A stretch of 14,942 nucleotides of DNA from Chromatiales bacterium (GTDB lineage Bacteria > Pseudomonadota > Gammaproteobacteria > SZUA-152): contig JALTPW010000030.1 in assembly GCA_026999335.1 (NCBI GenBank), positions 1-14,942 on the forward strand, given 5' to 3'. Position 1 is the first letter of the stretch; each line of letters begins with the position of its first letter. The notes beneath the pieces are model-generated. The model ran no database searches. It saw only the letters and a list, made by a program, of their open reading frames with translations, and was not told the origin of the DNA. Both the position numbers and the translations under genes were made by a program. Shown piece after piece: positions 1 to 9,381 of the stretch.

Positions 1-1559
1 CAACAGATCATGCTCAACAGCGCGCGTGCCCTGCTCATCCCAACATAGTGAAGCGAACGCAGGGTCTCGCTATGCCCAGGTCTAGGCATATCGACAAGAA
101 CAACTACCTCACTCTCAAGCCCTTTGAAATCCCCAATCTGTGCAAAGCCGATGGTATGATGATTCATGTTACGAGGTGAGGTATCGTCCAGAACGGAGAT
201 TAAATCTCGCAAATCCTCGGATAGAGAAGACGTCCAGGACTGCGCAAACGGAAAGGGCGAAAGTATGACGATGTCACCCGGATCGAATCCCTCGCCATTC
301 ACGAGACTGCGCAGCTCTTTCTCAAGAGCCTGGATAGCGCCGTCTGCGTCGGCAACGTGAACTTCACGTACCGCTGGCCCATCACCAACCCCTGAACTGC
401 CCACGTCGGCGTCCAAGGCGTCTTGTATCAGCTGCAGGATTTGCAGTGAGTTCCGGCAATTCGTCTTCAGCGGGATTCGCGCCGAGCCAAAACTTTCCAG
501 ATAATCATAGGCATCGGGCACATAGGATCCGCACAGGCCGGATTGATTGTTGGCGTCATGAAAAAAACACCAACGTCCTTCGCTTATTCCACCACATAAA
601 CTGTTATCCAGCCGGGCCAGCGCATCCACGTTCAGAATGTCCTGACCTTCATCCACGATCAATGCGTCGAATTTTTCGATGCCGGCTCGCCTTGCAGCGA
701 CATGAATCGAGTCTGCCAGGCTGACGGTAAGCCCGGGCACGACGCTCCGTTCAAGGAAACGCTTGAGCCACGGCGAATGGCAGGCCAGTGCGGTCTTCAT
801 TCCGGACGCGCCCCAGCGCTTCGCCAATTCAAGTGCCAACATTGTTTTCCCTGTTCCAGCGCCACCGGAACAAATCACCCGCGGGTTGGCTTCGACGACA
901 TCGATCAGCCTCAGCTGATCCTCTGTCAGCCGAGCGATACGCGTTTCGACGTCATGGGCGGAAACGTGCAATGGTACGACAGCCTCGAAATCGGGGCGCA
1001 AGTGTTGCCGCAACACATTCAACTGTTCGGAGCTTGCGACAGGCTTGCGAGTATCCTTCGTGCGCCAATACCTTATGAACCGTTCCAGCCACTTTTCAAA
1101 CTGCCTGAAGTCCCTGCCGTCCGCGAGAACCGCGCGATCCCACTCTGCACTATCGGGAAGTCGCTCGACACCGGGCATGACAACACCGTAACCGATCACG
1201 AAGGCGCGAGAGAGCGAAACGGGTAGTTTTTTCCGCAGACCATGCAGAGCGCTCTCGGCCTGCTTAAACGGTGACTCCCGCAATCGCTCGGTTTCTCCAT
1301 AGCGATTCTTCGTTTCCCAGATGCCATCGTGACACGAGACACAACCACCTTTGACCTCAAGTACGAAAAGGCCATCCGGCCCGCATACGACAAAGTCGAT
1401 TTCACCGAATCGTTTGTATTCATGCCGCGGCAGGTTGAGTGAGTGCATAGCGAACCAGCCATTTTTATCCGGCGCAGAAAATGCCGCCCGCAACTGGTCG
1501 AACATACAATATTCCGCTTGGCTACTGGTGGACAGCGGTTGGCAGGGAATCATCCGCAT
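1..1559 (-). CDS. NERD-domain SF1 (UvrD-like) helicase, 3' end outside window
   Basis: The reading frame is open from ATG at 1559 to the left edge (519 codons, no stop). An N-terminal NERD nuclease-related domain shows GEIDFVV (residues 52-58) and LEVKGG (67-72), giving the E53, D55, E68 and K70 expected of a PD-(D/E)XK-type site. An SF1 helicase core follows: Walker A GGAGTGKT (232-239), motif II VDEGQD (302-307), motif IV TNCRN (366-370), motif V GDFKGLE (476-482) and motif VI HYVGMSRARALL (504-515). I infer a DNA-processing ATPase with a nuclease-like module. The start lies 2 nt after the stop of the upstream gene, behind a purine-rich GGGGACAG, so translation is probably coupled. It is the fifth gene of the DrmAB operon and may supply a nuclease activity in place of the absent PLD protein DrmC. 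Family assignment is confident; role in defence is inferred. Confidence 0.9.
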   Translation of the reverse strand, partial: MRMIPCQPLSTSSQAEYCMFDQLRAAFSAPDKNGWFAMHSLNLPRHEYKRFGEIDFVVCGPDGLFVLEVKGGCVSCHDGIWETKNRYGETERLRESPFKQAESALHGLRKKLPVSLSRAFVIGYGVVMPGVERLPDSAEWDRAVLADGRDFRQFEKWLERFIRYWRTKDTRKPVASSEQLNVLRQHLRPDFEAVVPLHVSAHDVETRIARLTEDQLRLIDVVEANPRVICSGGAGTGKTMLALELAKRWGASGMKTALACHSPWLKRFLERSVVPGLTVSLADSIHVAARRAGIEKFDALIVDEGQDILNVDALARLDNSLCGGISEGRWCFFHDANNQSGLCGSYVPDAYDYLESFGSARIPLKTNCRNSLQILQLIQDALDADVGSSGVGDGPAVREVHVADADGAIQALEKELRSLVNGEGFDPGDIVILSPFPFAQSWTSSLSEDLRDLISVLDDTSPRNMNHHTIGFAQIGDFKGLESEVVVLVDMPRPGHSETLRSLHYVGMSRARALLSMIC

Positions 1560-1561
1560 GG

Positions 1562-3178
1562 TTAACTGTCCCCGTTCTCCTGTCCCTCCGTTTCATGCGC
1601 GCTCACCAGTTTCTTGCGCACTTTGGATTCGATCTTGGGGGAAACCAGTGGCCATTCCCCCAAACGGCGCAGAAATGAGGCCGTATCCACTTCTTCGTTA
1701 GTCTCCTTTACCCTGCCTGGCAACACCACCTGCAAGCCTTTTCGTTCGAAGCTTTCAGGAAAATCACCCTCCACCAAAGTGATGCGTGTCTGAATACAAT
1801 CGTTCCAACTGCATTTGCGCGCAAGCTCCAGAGCTACGTCTCTCTGTATGCTGTTCCACTCACCGCCGGGCGAAGTAAAGAGTTCTCGCAAGGGTTTCGG
1901 GCGTGGTGGTGCATCCAGGGTAAGGTTATCCTCTTGTTTCCGGTGCTCAGCGTCAGCCATCCGATAAGCTACATAGGCAGACAAATCCAGATCGCGCAGA
2001 TCGCACGGCAACTGCAGCCAGCTATCGCGCACGCCGAACAGAATGCCGGCAAGAATATACTCGGCGTCACTCAGCAGCGGATGGGAAAATTCGAGCAAGT
2101 CCGTGCAATGCTCGCGCAGGCAGAACAGCAGCAAGGATCTCGATAGAGATCCCTTGTAACGCTCAAACAGTTCGGTGACTGTTCCGCCACCGAGGCCGAG
2201 ACAACTGCGCATGTCCGCAATCAATCGCACGAGGCGTGCTCGAAATTCCATTTCCTGCAGCAGGTCAACCTGTTTCTCCAGATATGCCAGCACCACATCG
2301 ACGGGTGTTTGCGGTCGCTCCTGCATCTGCGCATCGACCAGCGATTGGACAACGCCCCAAAAGAGCCTTGCACGGGTATCTGCTTGCCTGGATATCTCAT
2401 CCCCATTCAGCCAGTCAGGAAGCTCGGCCAGGATGGAGTCGCTTTGCATCAAGTCATTATCTTTGTCGCGTGTGGATCCTGTTACCAGCCGAAAGACGGC
2501 AAGACTTAGATCGCTGCGGTTGGCGGCGTAATACAGCATCGCCAACACACCGCCAATCGCCTGTCCCAGCGCAGGGGGATTGTCATTGCCAGCGTCAAGC
2601 AATTGCCCTTGTAGCCGCACCGGCGGCCACGTCACATCCGTGGCTGTTAGGAACAACGATTCAGCGACCTTGATCCGATGCGGGGACAGATCGACATTGG
2701 ATACGCCATTGGCGGCGCTTTCAAATGCTTGCATGTCCCCGGATGAGCGAAAGCTGATGCTGGATAGCAAGGTCATCGGTAGTGGCGCACGAATCAGGAT
2801 AGCAATGTCGTCCTTGCGTTTTCTCGCGGTTGGCGAGGCGACATCCCGCATACAGCCATCCCGAGGCAGCATCCGAACGGGGCCGGATAGATTGGTCAAA
2901 CTGAATGATGCGACACAGGGCAGCAAATGCTTGCGTTCGCTGGTTGCATGACCCAAGGCGTCGGCTGGAATCTCAACATTATCCCGAAACAAGGGAACCC
3001 ACCCAGGAAAGATGCCCAATGAATCGGAATAATGCTTACCTCGGAAACCAGCAGGCCCCATCACCATGCCAGTGGCCAGCATATAAAGCATATTCTGGTG
3101 ATTGGTTACCAGATGCCATGTGTGCGGGGATTTGTGACGTCTTCGCGGCTTCTTTGGAGTGCTATTTTTCGTGACCAT
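1562..3178 (-). CDS. Unrecognised 538-aa protein of the DrmAB operon
   Basis: I do not recognise this family. It sits between two SF1 ATPase genes with gaps of 3 nt and 2 nt, so it belongs to the same operon. The start ATG is supported by AGGAAG at 3186-3191. The N-terminus is strongly basic (KKPRRRHK around residues 9-16). It is followed by an apparently ordered stretch with GPAGFRGKHYSD and FPGWVPLF (about 40-65) that resembles a conserved domain start. The middle and C-terminal half are rich in leucine and charged residues and look alpha-helical. No Walker box, zinc cluster, nuclease motif, signal peptide or clear membrane segment is visible. Codon use and composition match the neighbours. 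It may be a structural or recognition subunit of the complex formed by the operon products, but that is position-based inference only. Confidence 0.82.
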   Translation of the reverse strand: MVTKNSTPKKPRRRHKSPHTWHLVTNHQNMLYMLATGMVMGPAGFRGKHYSDSLGIFPGWVPLFRDNVEIPADALGHATSERKHLLPCVASFSLTNLSGPVRMLPRDGCMRDVASPTARKRKDDIAILIRAPLPMTLLSSISFRSSGDMQAFESAANGVSNVDLSPHRIKVAESLFLTATDVTWPPVRLQGQLLDAGNDNPPALGQAIGGVLAMLYYAANRSDLSLAVFRLVTGSTRDKDNDLMQSDSILAELPDWLNGDEISRQADTRARLFWGVVQSLVDAQMQERPQTPVDVVLAYLEKQVDLLQEMEFRARLVRLIADMRSCLGLGGGTVTELFERYKGSLSRSLLLFCLREHCTDLLEFSHPLLSDAEYILAGILFGVRDSWLQLPCDLRDLDLSAYVAYRMADAEHRKQEDNLTLDAPPRPKPLRELFTSPGGEWNSIQRDVALELARKCSWNDCIQTRITLVEGDFPESFERKGLQVVLPGRVKETNEEVDTASFLRRLGEWPLVSPKIESKVRKKLVSAHETEGQENGDS

Positions 3179-3181
3179 AAC

Positions 3182-4369
3182 CTACTTCCTGACAAAAATA
3201 GTTGGGTCGGTGGGCAGTAATTCATCAACGACGGGACAAACATTGCCGGTACGGAGCAGGATGACCTGTTCTCGGGCACGCGCCACCATTACATAAAACC
3301 TTGCCTTGAGCGCGTGCGGATCGCATTTGGGTTGGTGCTGATCGATGTCGGCCAGGATGGTGGTATCAAACTCCAGGCCCTTGCAGGATTGGGCGTTTAT
3401 GATCATGAGGCCGCCCTGACCGAAGTTTGGTAATTCCCGCTGGCCGGACACAAAGGTCTGTATCGGCGGCTTGTCATTGTCGAGCTTTGGATTAGCACGA
3501 AGAAGCCCGTCCTCGAATTTCGTCCGCACTTTATTGTCTGGAGTAATGATTCCAATCAGCTTGCGGGGATTTCTGTCGCTCAACTGGAGGATATAATCTG
3601 CAATTTCCGCCAGCGTTGCCGTGTTTTCCCTACCATATGTCCATAGCTCGGGCGTTATGGTGACAGGCTTGACATCGGGCAGGTCAGGCTTTGGACTGGC
3701 TGGGTCAGCTGGGTAAAAGTGCTGGGCAAGCAGCGCGATAGGGCGCGTGTTTCGGTAGTTGGTTTTCAGTTCCAGCGTGTCGCTCGGTTCGGTTGCGAGG
3801 GTGTTCTCGATATCCTGGCGAGAACTACACTTGTCGGGGTGGATCTGCTGGTTCTGGTCGGCCGCCACATAGAAATTCTCGAAGCCAAGATTGATCAGCG
3901 TTCGATAAAAGGCTGGCGGCATATCCTGCCCCTCATCGATAACCAGAAATTTATTGCTTTGATCCTCGATATTATCCAGAGATTGAAGCTGTTGTTCGAC
4001 GGCCTCCCAATCTATGGGGCGATAACCTCCAGGTTTCTCGGGGTCATGCGTTGGGATGACGGCGTCAAAGAAATGTTTGTAAATACAGCGAAACCAAGAG
4101 TCCCAAGTCTTGGCGGAGAATGTTTGATCGCTGCCAAATAGATGTCGATTTGAATGATCCAGCAAGTGATTGTATACGAGAGTCCAGTAGGTTCTGTCTT
4201 CCTGAGCCAAGCGACGTGCCCGCAACAGCGCCACTACCGACTTTCCGGTGCCAGGACCACCAACAATCAGGTGTTGCCCCTCGAGCGGTAATGCCAGCGC
4301 CTCATCCTGATCCTTGCTCAAATCCTGGATACCGGGCAGGTTAAATCGGCGGGTGCGATCAATGGACAT
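3182..4369 (-). CDS. UvrD-like SF1 ATPase/helicase, compact (395 aa)
   Basis: All main SF1 motifs are readable: Walker A GGPGTGKS (37-44), motif II VIDEGQD (143-149), motif III AADQNQ (169-174), motif IV TNYRNT (203-208), motif V NAQSCKGLEFD (325-335) and motif VI FYVMVARAREQVIL (358-371). At 395 aa it is far shorter than a processive UvrD/Rep helicase (about 700 aa), so the accessory 1B/2B insertions must be minimal. It has no recognisable nuclease domain, unlike the NERD helicase two genes downstream, with which it shares the DEGQD-type motif II. It starts 2 nt after the drmB-like stop, which implies one polycistronic message. Established for the fold: ATP-dependent translocation or remodelling of nucleic acid. 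A specific role in the defence complex is inferred. Confidence 0.9.
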   Translation of the reverse strand: MSIDRTRRFNLPGIQDLSKDQDEALALPLEGQHLIVGGPGTGKSVVALLRARRLAQEDRTYWTLVYNHLLDHSNRHLFGSDQTFSAKTWDSWFRCIYKHFFDAVIPTHDPEKPGGYRPIDWEAVEQQLQSLDNIEDQSNKFLVIDEGQDMPPAFYRTLINLGFENFYVAADQNQQIHPDKCSSRQDIENTLATEPSDTLELKTNYRNTRPIALLAQHFYPADPASPKPDLPDVKPVTITPELWTYGRENTATLAEIADYILQLSDRNPRKLIGIITPDNKVRTKFEDGLLRANPKLDNDKPPIQTFVSGQRELPNFGQGGLMIINAQSCKGLEFDTTILADIDQHQPKCDPHALKARFYVMVARAREQVILLRTGNVCPVVDELLPTDPTIFVRK

Positions 4370-4371
4370 GG

Positions 4372-6195
4372 TCAGGACATTCCAAAGTAAGCAGGTAGTC
4401 CGTTGACGGCGTCGTTCTTGACGAAACCGCGATCCAGCAAGGTATTGCCGTATTCGCAGGCAGGCTCGGGCACCAGCGCACAGGCATGGCAGGCAGCGCG
4501 GTTGAGCAGGCCCGGCCCCTGCCCCTCATGCTCGCTGCAGACCGGGTCAAGCGAACACCAGTGTGAATGCTCCAGTGCACGGATCAGGATGCCCAGAAAA
4601 CGCCGAGGTTCTGCCAGTTCGGCCAGACCACCCAGTGAGCCGGCGATATCAGGAACCGCGACATGGATGAGGATGCCAGCCATAGGCTGTGGAGCATTGG
4701 CGCAGTAGATGCGCTCGATCAGCGATGCCGCCGGATAGCCGCCTTCGGACTCGATTTGCTGCATCAAGAGGTGTGACAACGTATGTAGCAGCATGAACCT
4801 GGGTGTCAATGGGTTGGGGGCGTTGCGACCGGATTGGATAAAGCGGGGAAGCAGTTGCTTCAGCCGGGTTGTAATAGCCGGGCTTTGCTCCCATGTTCTG
4901 AGCCTGTCCTCGTCGAGTGCGAGGAATATGCCTTCCCCATACAACTCGATGGCGGGCAACCAGTCGGATTCACCAATGATGTCTGGCGGAACTACGTCTA
5001 TTCCGCCCAAGCGGGTGAAGCCCTTGAATACCTTCACCGCCTTTAGGCGATCCACGCGAACGAGATGACGGACGCCATGGACAATTTTCCGTTCCTCAGT
5101 ATCCAGGTCGGCCGCCACCCCCAGTTCACACCACTCGTCACTTCTGTTGCGAGTCACCAGGTCTTCGTCCTCGCGCTGGTCAGGCAGTACCTCCAGGAAT
5201 GCCTCAAACTCGCTTTCCCGCAATTGCCCGGGCGTGAGGTTCTCGCCATACAAGGGATAGCCGCGCGCAAGGTCGGCCAATGCGGTTTCGATATCGTCTG
5301 GCGTACAGCGATATTCCGTCGCCAGCGTCCGTATGATGCCTTTCCTCGCTAATCGCGTTCGTGCTCCGTCGATGCGGCTACGATCACCAGAATTGCGGTA
5401 CAGGCGATCCACGACGGTTCCCTTGCGTACACGGGATTCCGGTGGAATCACTAGCACGGATTCGGCAACTGGTCCATAGACCCGAGTGTCATTGATAGTC
5501 AGTACTTGCGCGACGTCTTGATCACCATCTTCTGCACCTTCTCCAGGCGGAACCATAGCGTCCTTCGTCCACGGCTGCATCCGGCCCTGGCCAAATCCCA
5601 CTCGTTCATCATCACGAAACCGGGTTTCAGCTCGGCAGGCGCCGCACCGTAAAATGCGCTCTTCGTAGCCGCGTTCAATTAACCGTAATTGATCTTGTAC
5701 TTTGCAGTTGCGCGGTGTGGGATCACGTGCGTCCTTGTGCGCGAGAAAATGCCACGGCACATCGGCAAGGTATCCCTCTGGATGCGCGAGCACCCAAGTC
5801 ACCTGCTCCAGCTTCGGGCGTTGCTTGCAGCCTTGATGATTGCAACGGGGTGCGTAATCGGGCTGATCGTTCCGCCACGGCCAACGATACATTGCGCCAC
5901 AGGCCGGGCAGCGCATCCAGGAGGGAAATCGTGTCGCCGGGACACAGGTGCCATCTACCTGTCCATTCGCCAGCTCTTTCGCCACAGGCGGCTCGCGCAG
6001 TTGCTCCTCGATGCCCAGCGTGGCACGCACACGCTCCACATACGGAATCAGCTTGCCAGCGGAGATGCCCTGACAATCCGTCCATTGCCGGGTGTCCTGA
6101 ACGACCACCAGCCCATTCGCTCCACGCACGATGGCCCCGACGCCGCTATGGCCGAGCAGGTGTGACAGACGTATCGGAATCAGTTCATTGGGCAT
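4372..6195 (-). CDS. drmB: DrmB-like DUF1998 zinc protein (DISARM core subunit)
   Basis: The C-terminal third has the DUF1998 pattern: PRFMLLHTLSHLL (465-477), then a cysteine cluster with C547, C553, C569, C572 and C580. The N-terminal half carries further paired cysteines, CPAC (96-99), RCNHQGC (117-123) and RCGAC (183-187), likely zinc-binding. DrmB is the DUF1998 partner of the helicase DrmA in DISARM, and the two form a DNA-binding complex that blocks phage DNA. Here it follows the DrmA-like gene with a 3-nt gap, and the length (607 aa) is typical. The next gene in DISARM is normally drmC (PLD family), but here it is a UvrD-like ATPase. DUF1998 proteins also occur in Druantia and in stand-alone helicase pairs, so the name drmB rests on both domain and neighbour. 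Confidence 0.85.
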   Translation of the reverse strand: MPNELIPIRLSHLLGHSGVGAIVRGANGLVVVQDTRQWTDCQGISAGKLIPYVERVRATLGIEEQLREPPVAKELANGQVDGTCVPATRFPSWMRCPACGAMYRWPWRNDQPDYAPRCNHQGCKQRPKLEQVTWVLAHPEGYLADVPWHFLAHKDARDPTPRNCKVQDQLRLIERGYEERILRCGACRAETRFRDDERVGFGQGRMQPWTKDAMVPPGEGAEDGDQDVAQVLTINDTRVYGPVAESVLVIPPESRVRKGTVVDRLYRNSGDRSRIDGARTRLARKGIIRTLATEYRCTPDDIETALADLARGYPLYGENLTPGQLRESEFEAFLEVLPDQREDEDLVTRNRSDEWCELGVAADLDTEERKIVHGVRHLVRVDRLKAVKVFKGFTRLGGIDVVPPDIIGESDWLPAIELYGEGIFLALDEDRLRTWEQSPAITTRLKQLLPRFIQSGRNAPNPLTPRFMLLHTLSHLLMQQIESEGGYPAASLIERIYCANAPQPMAGILIHVAVPDIAGSLGGLAELAEPRRFLGILIRALEHSHWCSLDPVCSEHEGQGPGLLNRAACHACALVPEPACEYGNTLLDRGFVKNDAVNGLPAYFGMS

Positions 6196-6198
6196 GGT

Positions 6199-9100
6199 TC
6201 ATAGCGCCTTGAGCAGGGCGGTGTTTTCGACGTTGCGCAAGGATTGCAAGGTCGGCCACAGGCCGCAAATCCGATCATCATGGTTGTACAACAGGCGATC
6301 GCGCCCGTTGTCCTGGTCGGGGACTTGATACTCCAATTGTCTTCGAGCTATCCGGCAGCGTTCGACCTCGATCTGCCATTCAGCAATTAGGGCGTCGATA
6401 TGCCTGTTCACCTCTTCGACCTGATCGGGCGCTGACAGTACGCAACGTCGTTTGAGTTGTTCAACGGCTTTGGAAACTTGCGAATCGTCTGGATTAAAGT
6501 TGGCGGCTGCGCCATTGTTCAACAAGCCAAACCCACAGTGTCGCATCACGATGACCAGCGCCGCGTGCAGGGCGCGCAAGCGGGCTTGGTAGGTATAGGG
6601 CGTGACGCTGGTGGGCTCGACGAAGCGGTAGAAGGCTTCATGGTAAGGGCGGAAGCTCTCGTAGTGTGACAGGCTGCGCGCCTGTTCACGGTAGTAGTTG
6701 GCGAACACCACGCCGGGCGCCTCGCTGCGCCCCACGCGGCTGCTGGCCTGAATATATTCCGCCGTGGTCAACGGCTGACCGTTGATGATCATCAGCGCCA
6801 GTCGAGCCACATCAAGCCCGACCGAGATCATATTGGTGGCCAGTACGGCGTCCAGGCAGCCATCCTTTTCGCGTGTCTTGCTCAAGCGGGCAAAAATCTC
6901 TGCATTCTGCGCCGCCGTCTGCAAGCTGGTGAGCTGGGCAATGCTCGGCGTCGAGCGTTCTTGTTTCTTCGCCTTTTCATTTTCCTGAACCTGCGCGTCC
7001 GTTGTGCCAGACAACAGCCGCATGAAATCGCGCACATCACTGGCAAAAGCCGTGTGGCTGTTGCCGACCCCTTTAAGGCTGCCGTGATACACCACCTGCG
7101 TCCACCAGGCATCCAGCAGTTCCCGTGCATCCTGTTCACTCTCGAACAGCACGTGCGGAGCCAACAGCAATGCCGCCGCCAGCGGTGCCAGGCACTGCTG
7201 ACGGTTCAGCATCGGCGCCAGATAGCCTACGTAGATTCGGCCCGGGCGTTGCTCTAGCGGCACGGTACGGGCGAAATAGGCATCGTCGCAGTTCAGTCCC
7301 GGCGGCGGAAACACGGCGACTTCGCGTCCATACAGTCGTTTCACCTGTTGCTCCGCCATGCGGATGGTGGCGGTCGATGCAATGTACTTCGGATACACAC
7401 CGCGCAATTGAAGCACGGTGTCGATAGCGGCTTCGTACAGACCGGCCACCGAACCCAGCGCACTGGCAATCAGGTGCAATTCATCCTGAATTATGATTTC
7501 GGGTGGACGATATCGTGTACCGCCGAAAAATGTATTAGCACGACCTTCCCAGGCCAGCCTGGCGAATTTGTCCACGGTGGCGACCAGCATGGTCGGGGCT
7601 TCGGCATACAAGGCTTCGTCAACGACATTGCAGGGCAGTACCCCACCCGGGAACGCGCCAAAGTCGCAGCCCGGGTTCCGGCAGAGGAAATGGAAGTGCT
7701 GCGTGGTGCCGTCGTAGTTATATGCGATCTCGAAGTCCTGTCCGCACCAGGGACAACGGTCGAGTACAAGCGCGGGTTTTTCACCCGTCGCACGCGCCTT
7801 GTTTACCAGCTCGGCAGCCTTCAGGAAGGTGTTTGGGCTGGTGGCCTCTCCCACCCACATGCCGACGGTGATCGGCGCCGATCCGAGATCATCGCGTTCA
7901 CGCCGGATTAGTTCCAGCGCGCAAATCAGGCGGGTTGCGCGTATGAACTGATCGCGGGTCAACAGACGCAGTGTATAGCGCATCAGGATAGCGGTTCCGC
8001 CCCCGGTATCGGAATGACGCAGCCGCCGCAGTACGATCAGGAAGGCGATCAGGCCGAGGTAGGCTTCGGTCTTACCGCCACCCGTCGGGAACCAGATCAG
8101 GTCAACCGTATCGCGGAACTCGCTGTCCTCGTTCGCCGTGGATTCCAGCGTGGTTAACAAGAAGGCCAACTGGAACGGCCGCCAACGATAGGCATTGTCA
8201 ACGCGGGACTTGCCCTGGAGATGATCATGCTGGCGCATCTGATCCAGCATGGCGCGATTGGCCAAGGCAAAGGCCAGTCTTGCCTGTGCATTGTCGCCCA
8301 GCAGGCGCAGGCCCACACGCATGCGTGAGACGGCTGTGTTCATGCGCTCGACCATGCGGCTTGCGGCTGCGTGGTCGTCGACTGGAAGGCCTGAGATATT
8401 ACCTCGTTGGTTGGCAACCCAGTTCGAGTACCCGCTTATGAAATCGTCCAACCCGGGCAGGAGGGTTGCGTGAACATTGTCGATGCCGGCCAGTCGCGTC
8501 AGCGACAGCACAGGCTCACCACCCGATCCCGTATCCGCCGTCATCTGCGGCACTTCCACCACCGGCATTGTTTCGGAGCGCAGTTCGACGACCTTAGCGT
8601 CCTTCACCTTCCAGTCGGCGGCACAGCCATGCCCGATGGCGTAGATGTGCCGGTGGGCGTACTGGAGTTCGATTTCCTGTTCTTCCTGGTCTAGCAGGCT
8701 CCGATCGACGCGCGGATAGACACCAACATCGCCGGCGTCGATCACGCAGCGGAGACCGGCCTCGAACAGGGTCTTTTCGGCACGCTCGAAGACGTAGTCT
8801 CTGCCTGTCTGGCCGTCTGAGACCTCCTGCGCATTACAGAGAGAAATTGTCACAATCCAGCCATCGGCAAAACGCCTCCACAGCACGTCCACGCGTGCGC
8901 TTCCTTCCAGCTTGTGAAAACTCTGGCGTTGCTCTTTACCGGGACAGACGATGTTCTCGAAATCCTCGTCGTTCCCTTGTCCGGAAGCCAACTCCTCGCG
9001 TGTCCATGTATGCTGGTTTGCTTTGCGTTTGTGTTCATACCGGACAGCACGACACAGCACCTGAAAACGGATGTCGTGGCCCTTGATGAAGAACGAGAAG

Positions 9101-9372
9101 CCCAACGACGACGGTGGGATGTATCGCCGCACGATGGCAGATTCAGCGATGCTTTGACTCGCGACTTCGGTCGTACCCTCAGCGTCATCGACATCTTCGC
9201 TAGCAGGGTCGATGCCTTCGCCCCATTGAGACGTTGGGTAGATTGCCCCGCAAGGGAAACGCTCCGTAGGCAGCACACCATGGAGATCCGAGCTATCTGC
9301 CGCCGGCTCAGGCGGGCCGATCAGTTGCTTACGCACCCAGTCGATTAGCTTCTTCCTTGCTTCAATGTACAT
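6199..9372 (-). CDS. drmA: DrmA-like SF2 helicase (DISARM core subunit)
   Basis: This 1057-aa protein has an N-terminal region of about 400 residues with no obvious motif, then an SF2 helicase core. Walker A is FPTGGGKTEAY (428-438), motif II is DELH in IIIQDELHLI (627-635), motif III is STAT (666-669), motif V is ATNMISVGLDVARL (845-858) and motif VI is QASSRVGRSE (875-884). A zinc-like C540-x2-C543 ... C564-x4-C569 insertion lies between motifs I and II. The phrase DELHLIASALGSVAGLYE is characteristic of DrmA-type helicases. With DrmB it should form the core ATP-dependent DNA-binding complex of a DISARM-like system. It is the first intact gene of the operon; ATG at 9372 follows a weak AGAAAG, 9 nt after the stop of a degraded upstream gene. 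Confidence 0.88.
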   Translation of the reverse strand: MYIEARKKLIDWVRKQLIGPPEPAADSSDLHGVLPTERFPCGAIYPTSQWGEGIDPASEDVDDAEGTTEVASQSIAESAIVRRYIPPSSLGFSFFIKGHDIRFQVLCRAVRYEHKRKANQHTWTREELASGQGNDEDFENIVCPGKEQRQSFHKLEGSARVDVLWRRFADGWIVTISLCNAQEVSDGQTGRDYVFERAEKTLFEAGLRCVIDAGDVGVYPRVDRSLLDQEEQEIELQYAHRHIYAIGHGCAADWKVKDAKVVELRSETMPVVEVPQMTADTGSGGEPVLSLTRLAGIDNVHATLLPGLDDFISGYSNWVANQRGNISGLPVDDHAAASRMVERMNTAVSRMRVGLRLLGDNAQARLAFALANRAMLDQMRQHDHLQGKSRVDNAYRWRPFQLAFLLTTLESTANEDSEFRDTVDLIWFPTGGGKTEAYLGLIAFLIVLRRLRHSDTGGGTAILMRYTLRLLTRDQFIRATRLICALELIRRERDDLGSAPITVGMWVGEATSPNTFLKAAELVNKARATGEKPALVLDRCPWCGQDFEIAYNYDGTTQHFHFLCRNPGCDFGAFPGGVLPCNVVDEALYAEAPTMLVATVDKFARLAWEGRANTFFGGTRYRPPEIIIQDELHLIASALGSVAGLYEAAIDTVLQLRGVYPKYIASTATIRMAEQQVKRLYGREVAVFPPPGLNCDDAYFARTVPLEQRPGRIYVGYLAPMLNRQQCLAPLAAALLLAPHVLFESEQDARELLDAWWTQVVYHGSLKGVGNSHTAFASDVRDFMRLLSGTTDAQVQENEKAKKQERSTPSIAQLTSLQTAAQNAEIFARLSKTREKDGCLDAVLATNMISVGLDVARLALMIINGQPLTTAEYIQASSRVGRSEAPGVVFANYYREQARSLSHYESFRPYHEAFYRFVEPTSVTPYTYQARLRALHAALVIVMRHCGFGLLNNGAAANFNPDDSQVSKAVEQLKRRCVLSAPDQVEEVNRHIDALIAEWQIEVERCRIARRQLEYQVPDQDNGRDRLLYNHDDRICGLWPTLQSLRNVENTALLKAL

Positions 9373-9381
9373 TATCTTTCT

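Noticed and set aside
702..1226. Long plus-strand open frames across the DrmAB operon (also for example 5715-6212 and 7348-7911)
   Set aside because: They lie antisense to genes with complete helicase or zinc motifs, their translations lack any domain, and none has a promoter or ribosome-binding site. They are shadows of GC-rich coding sequence.
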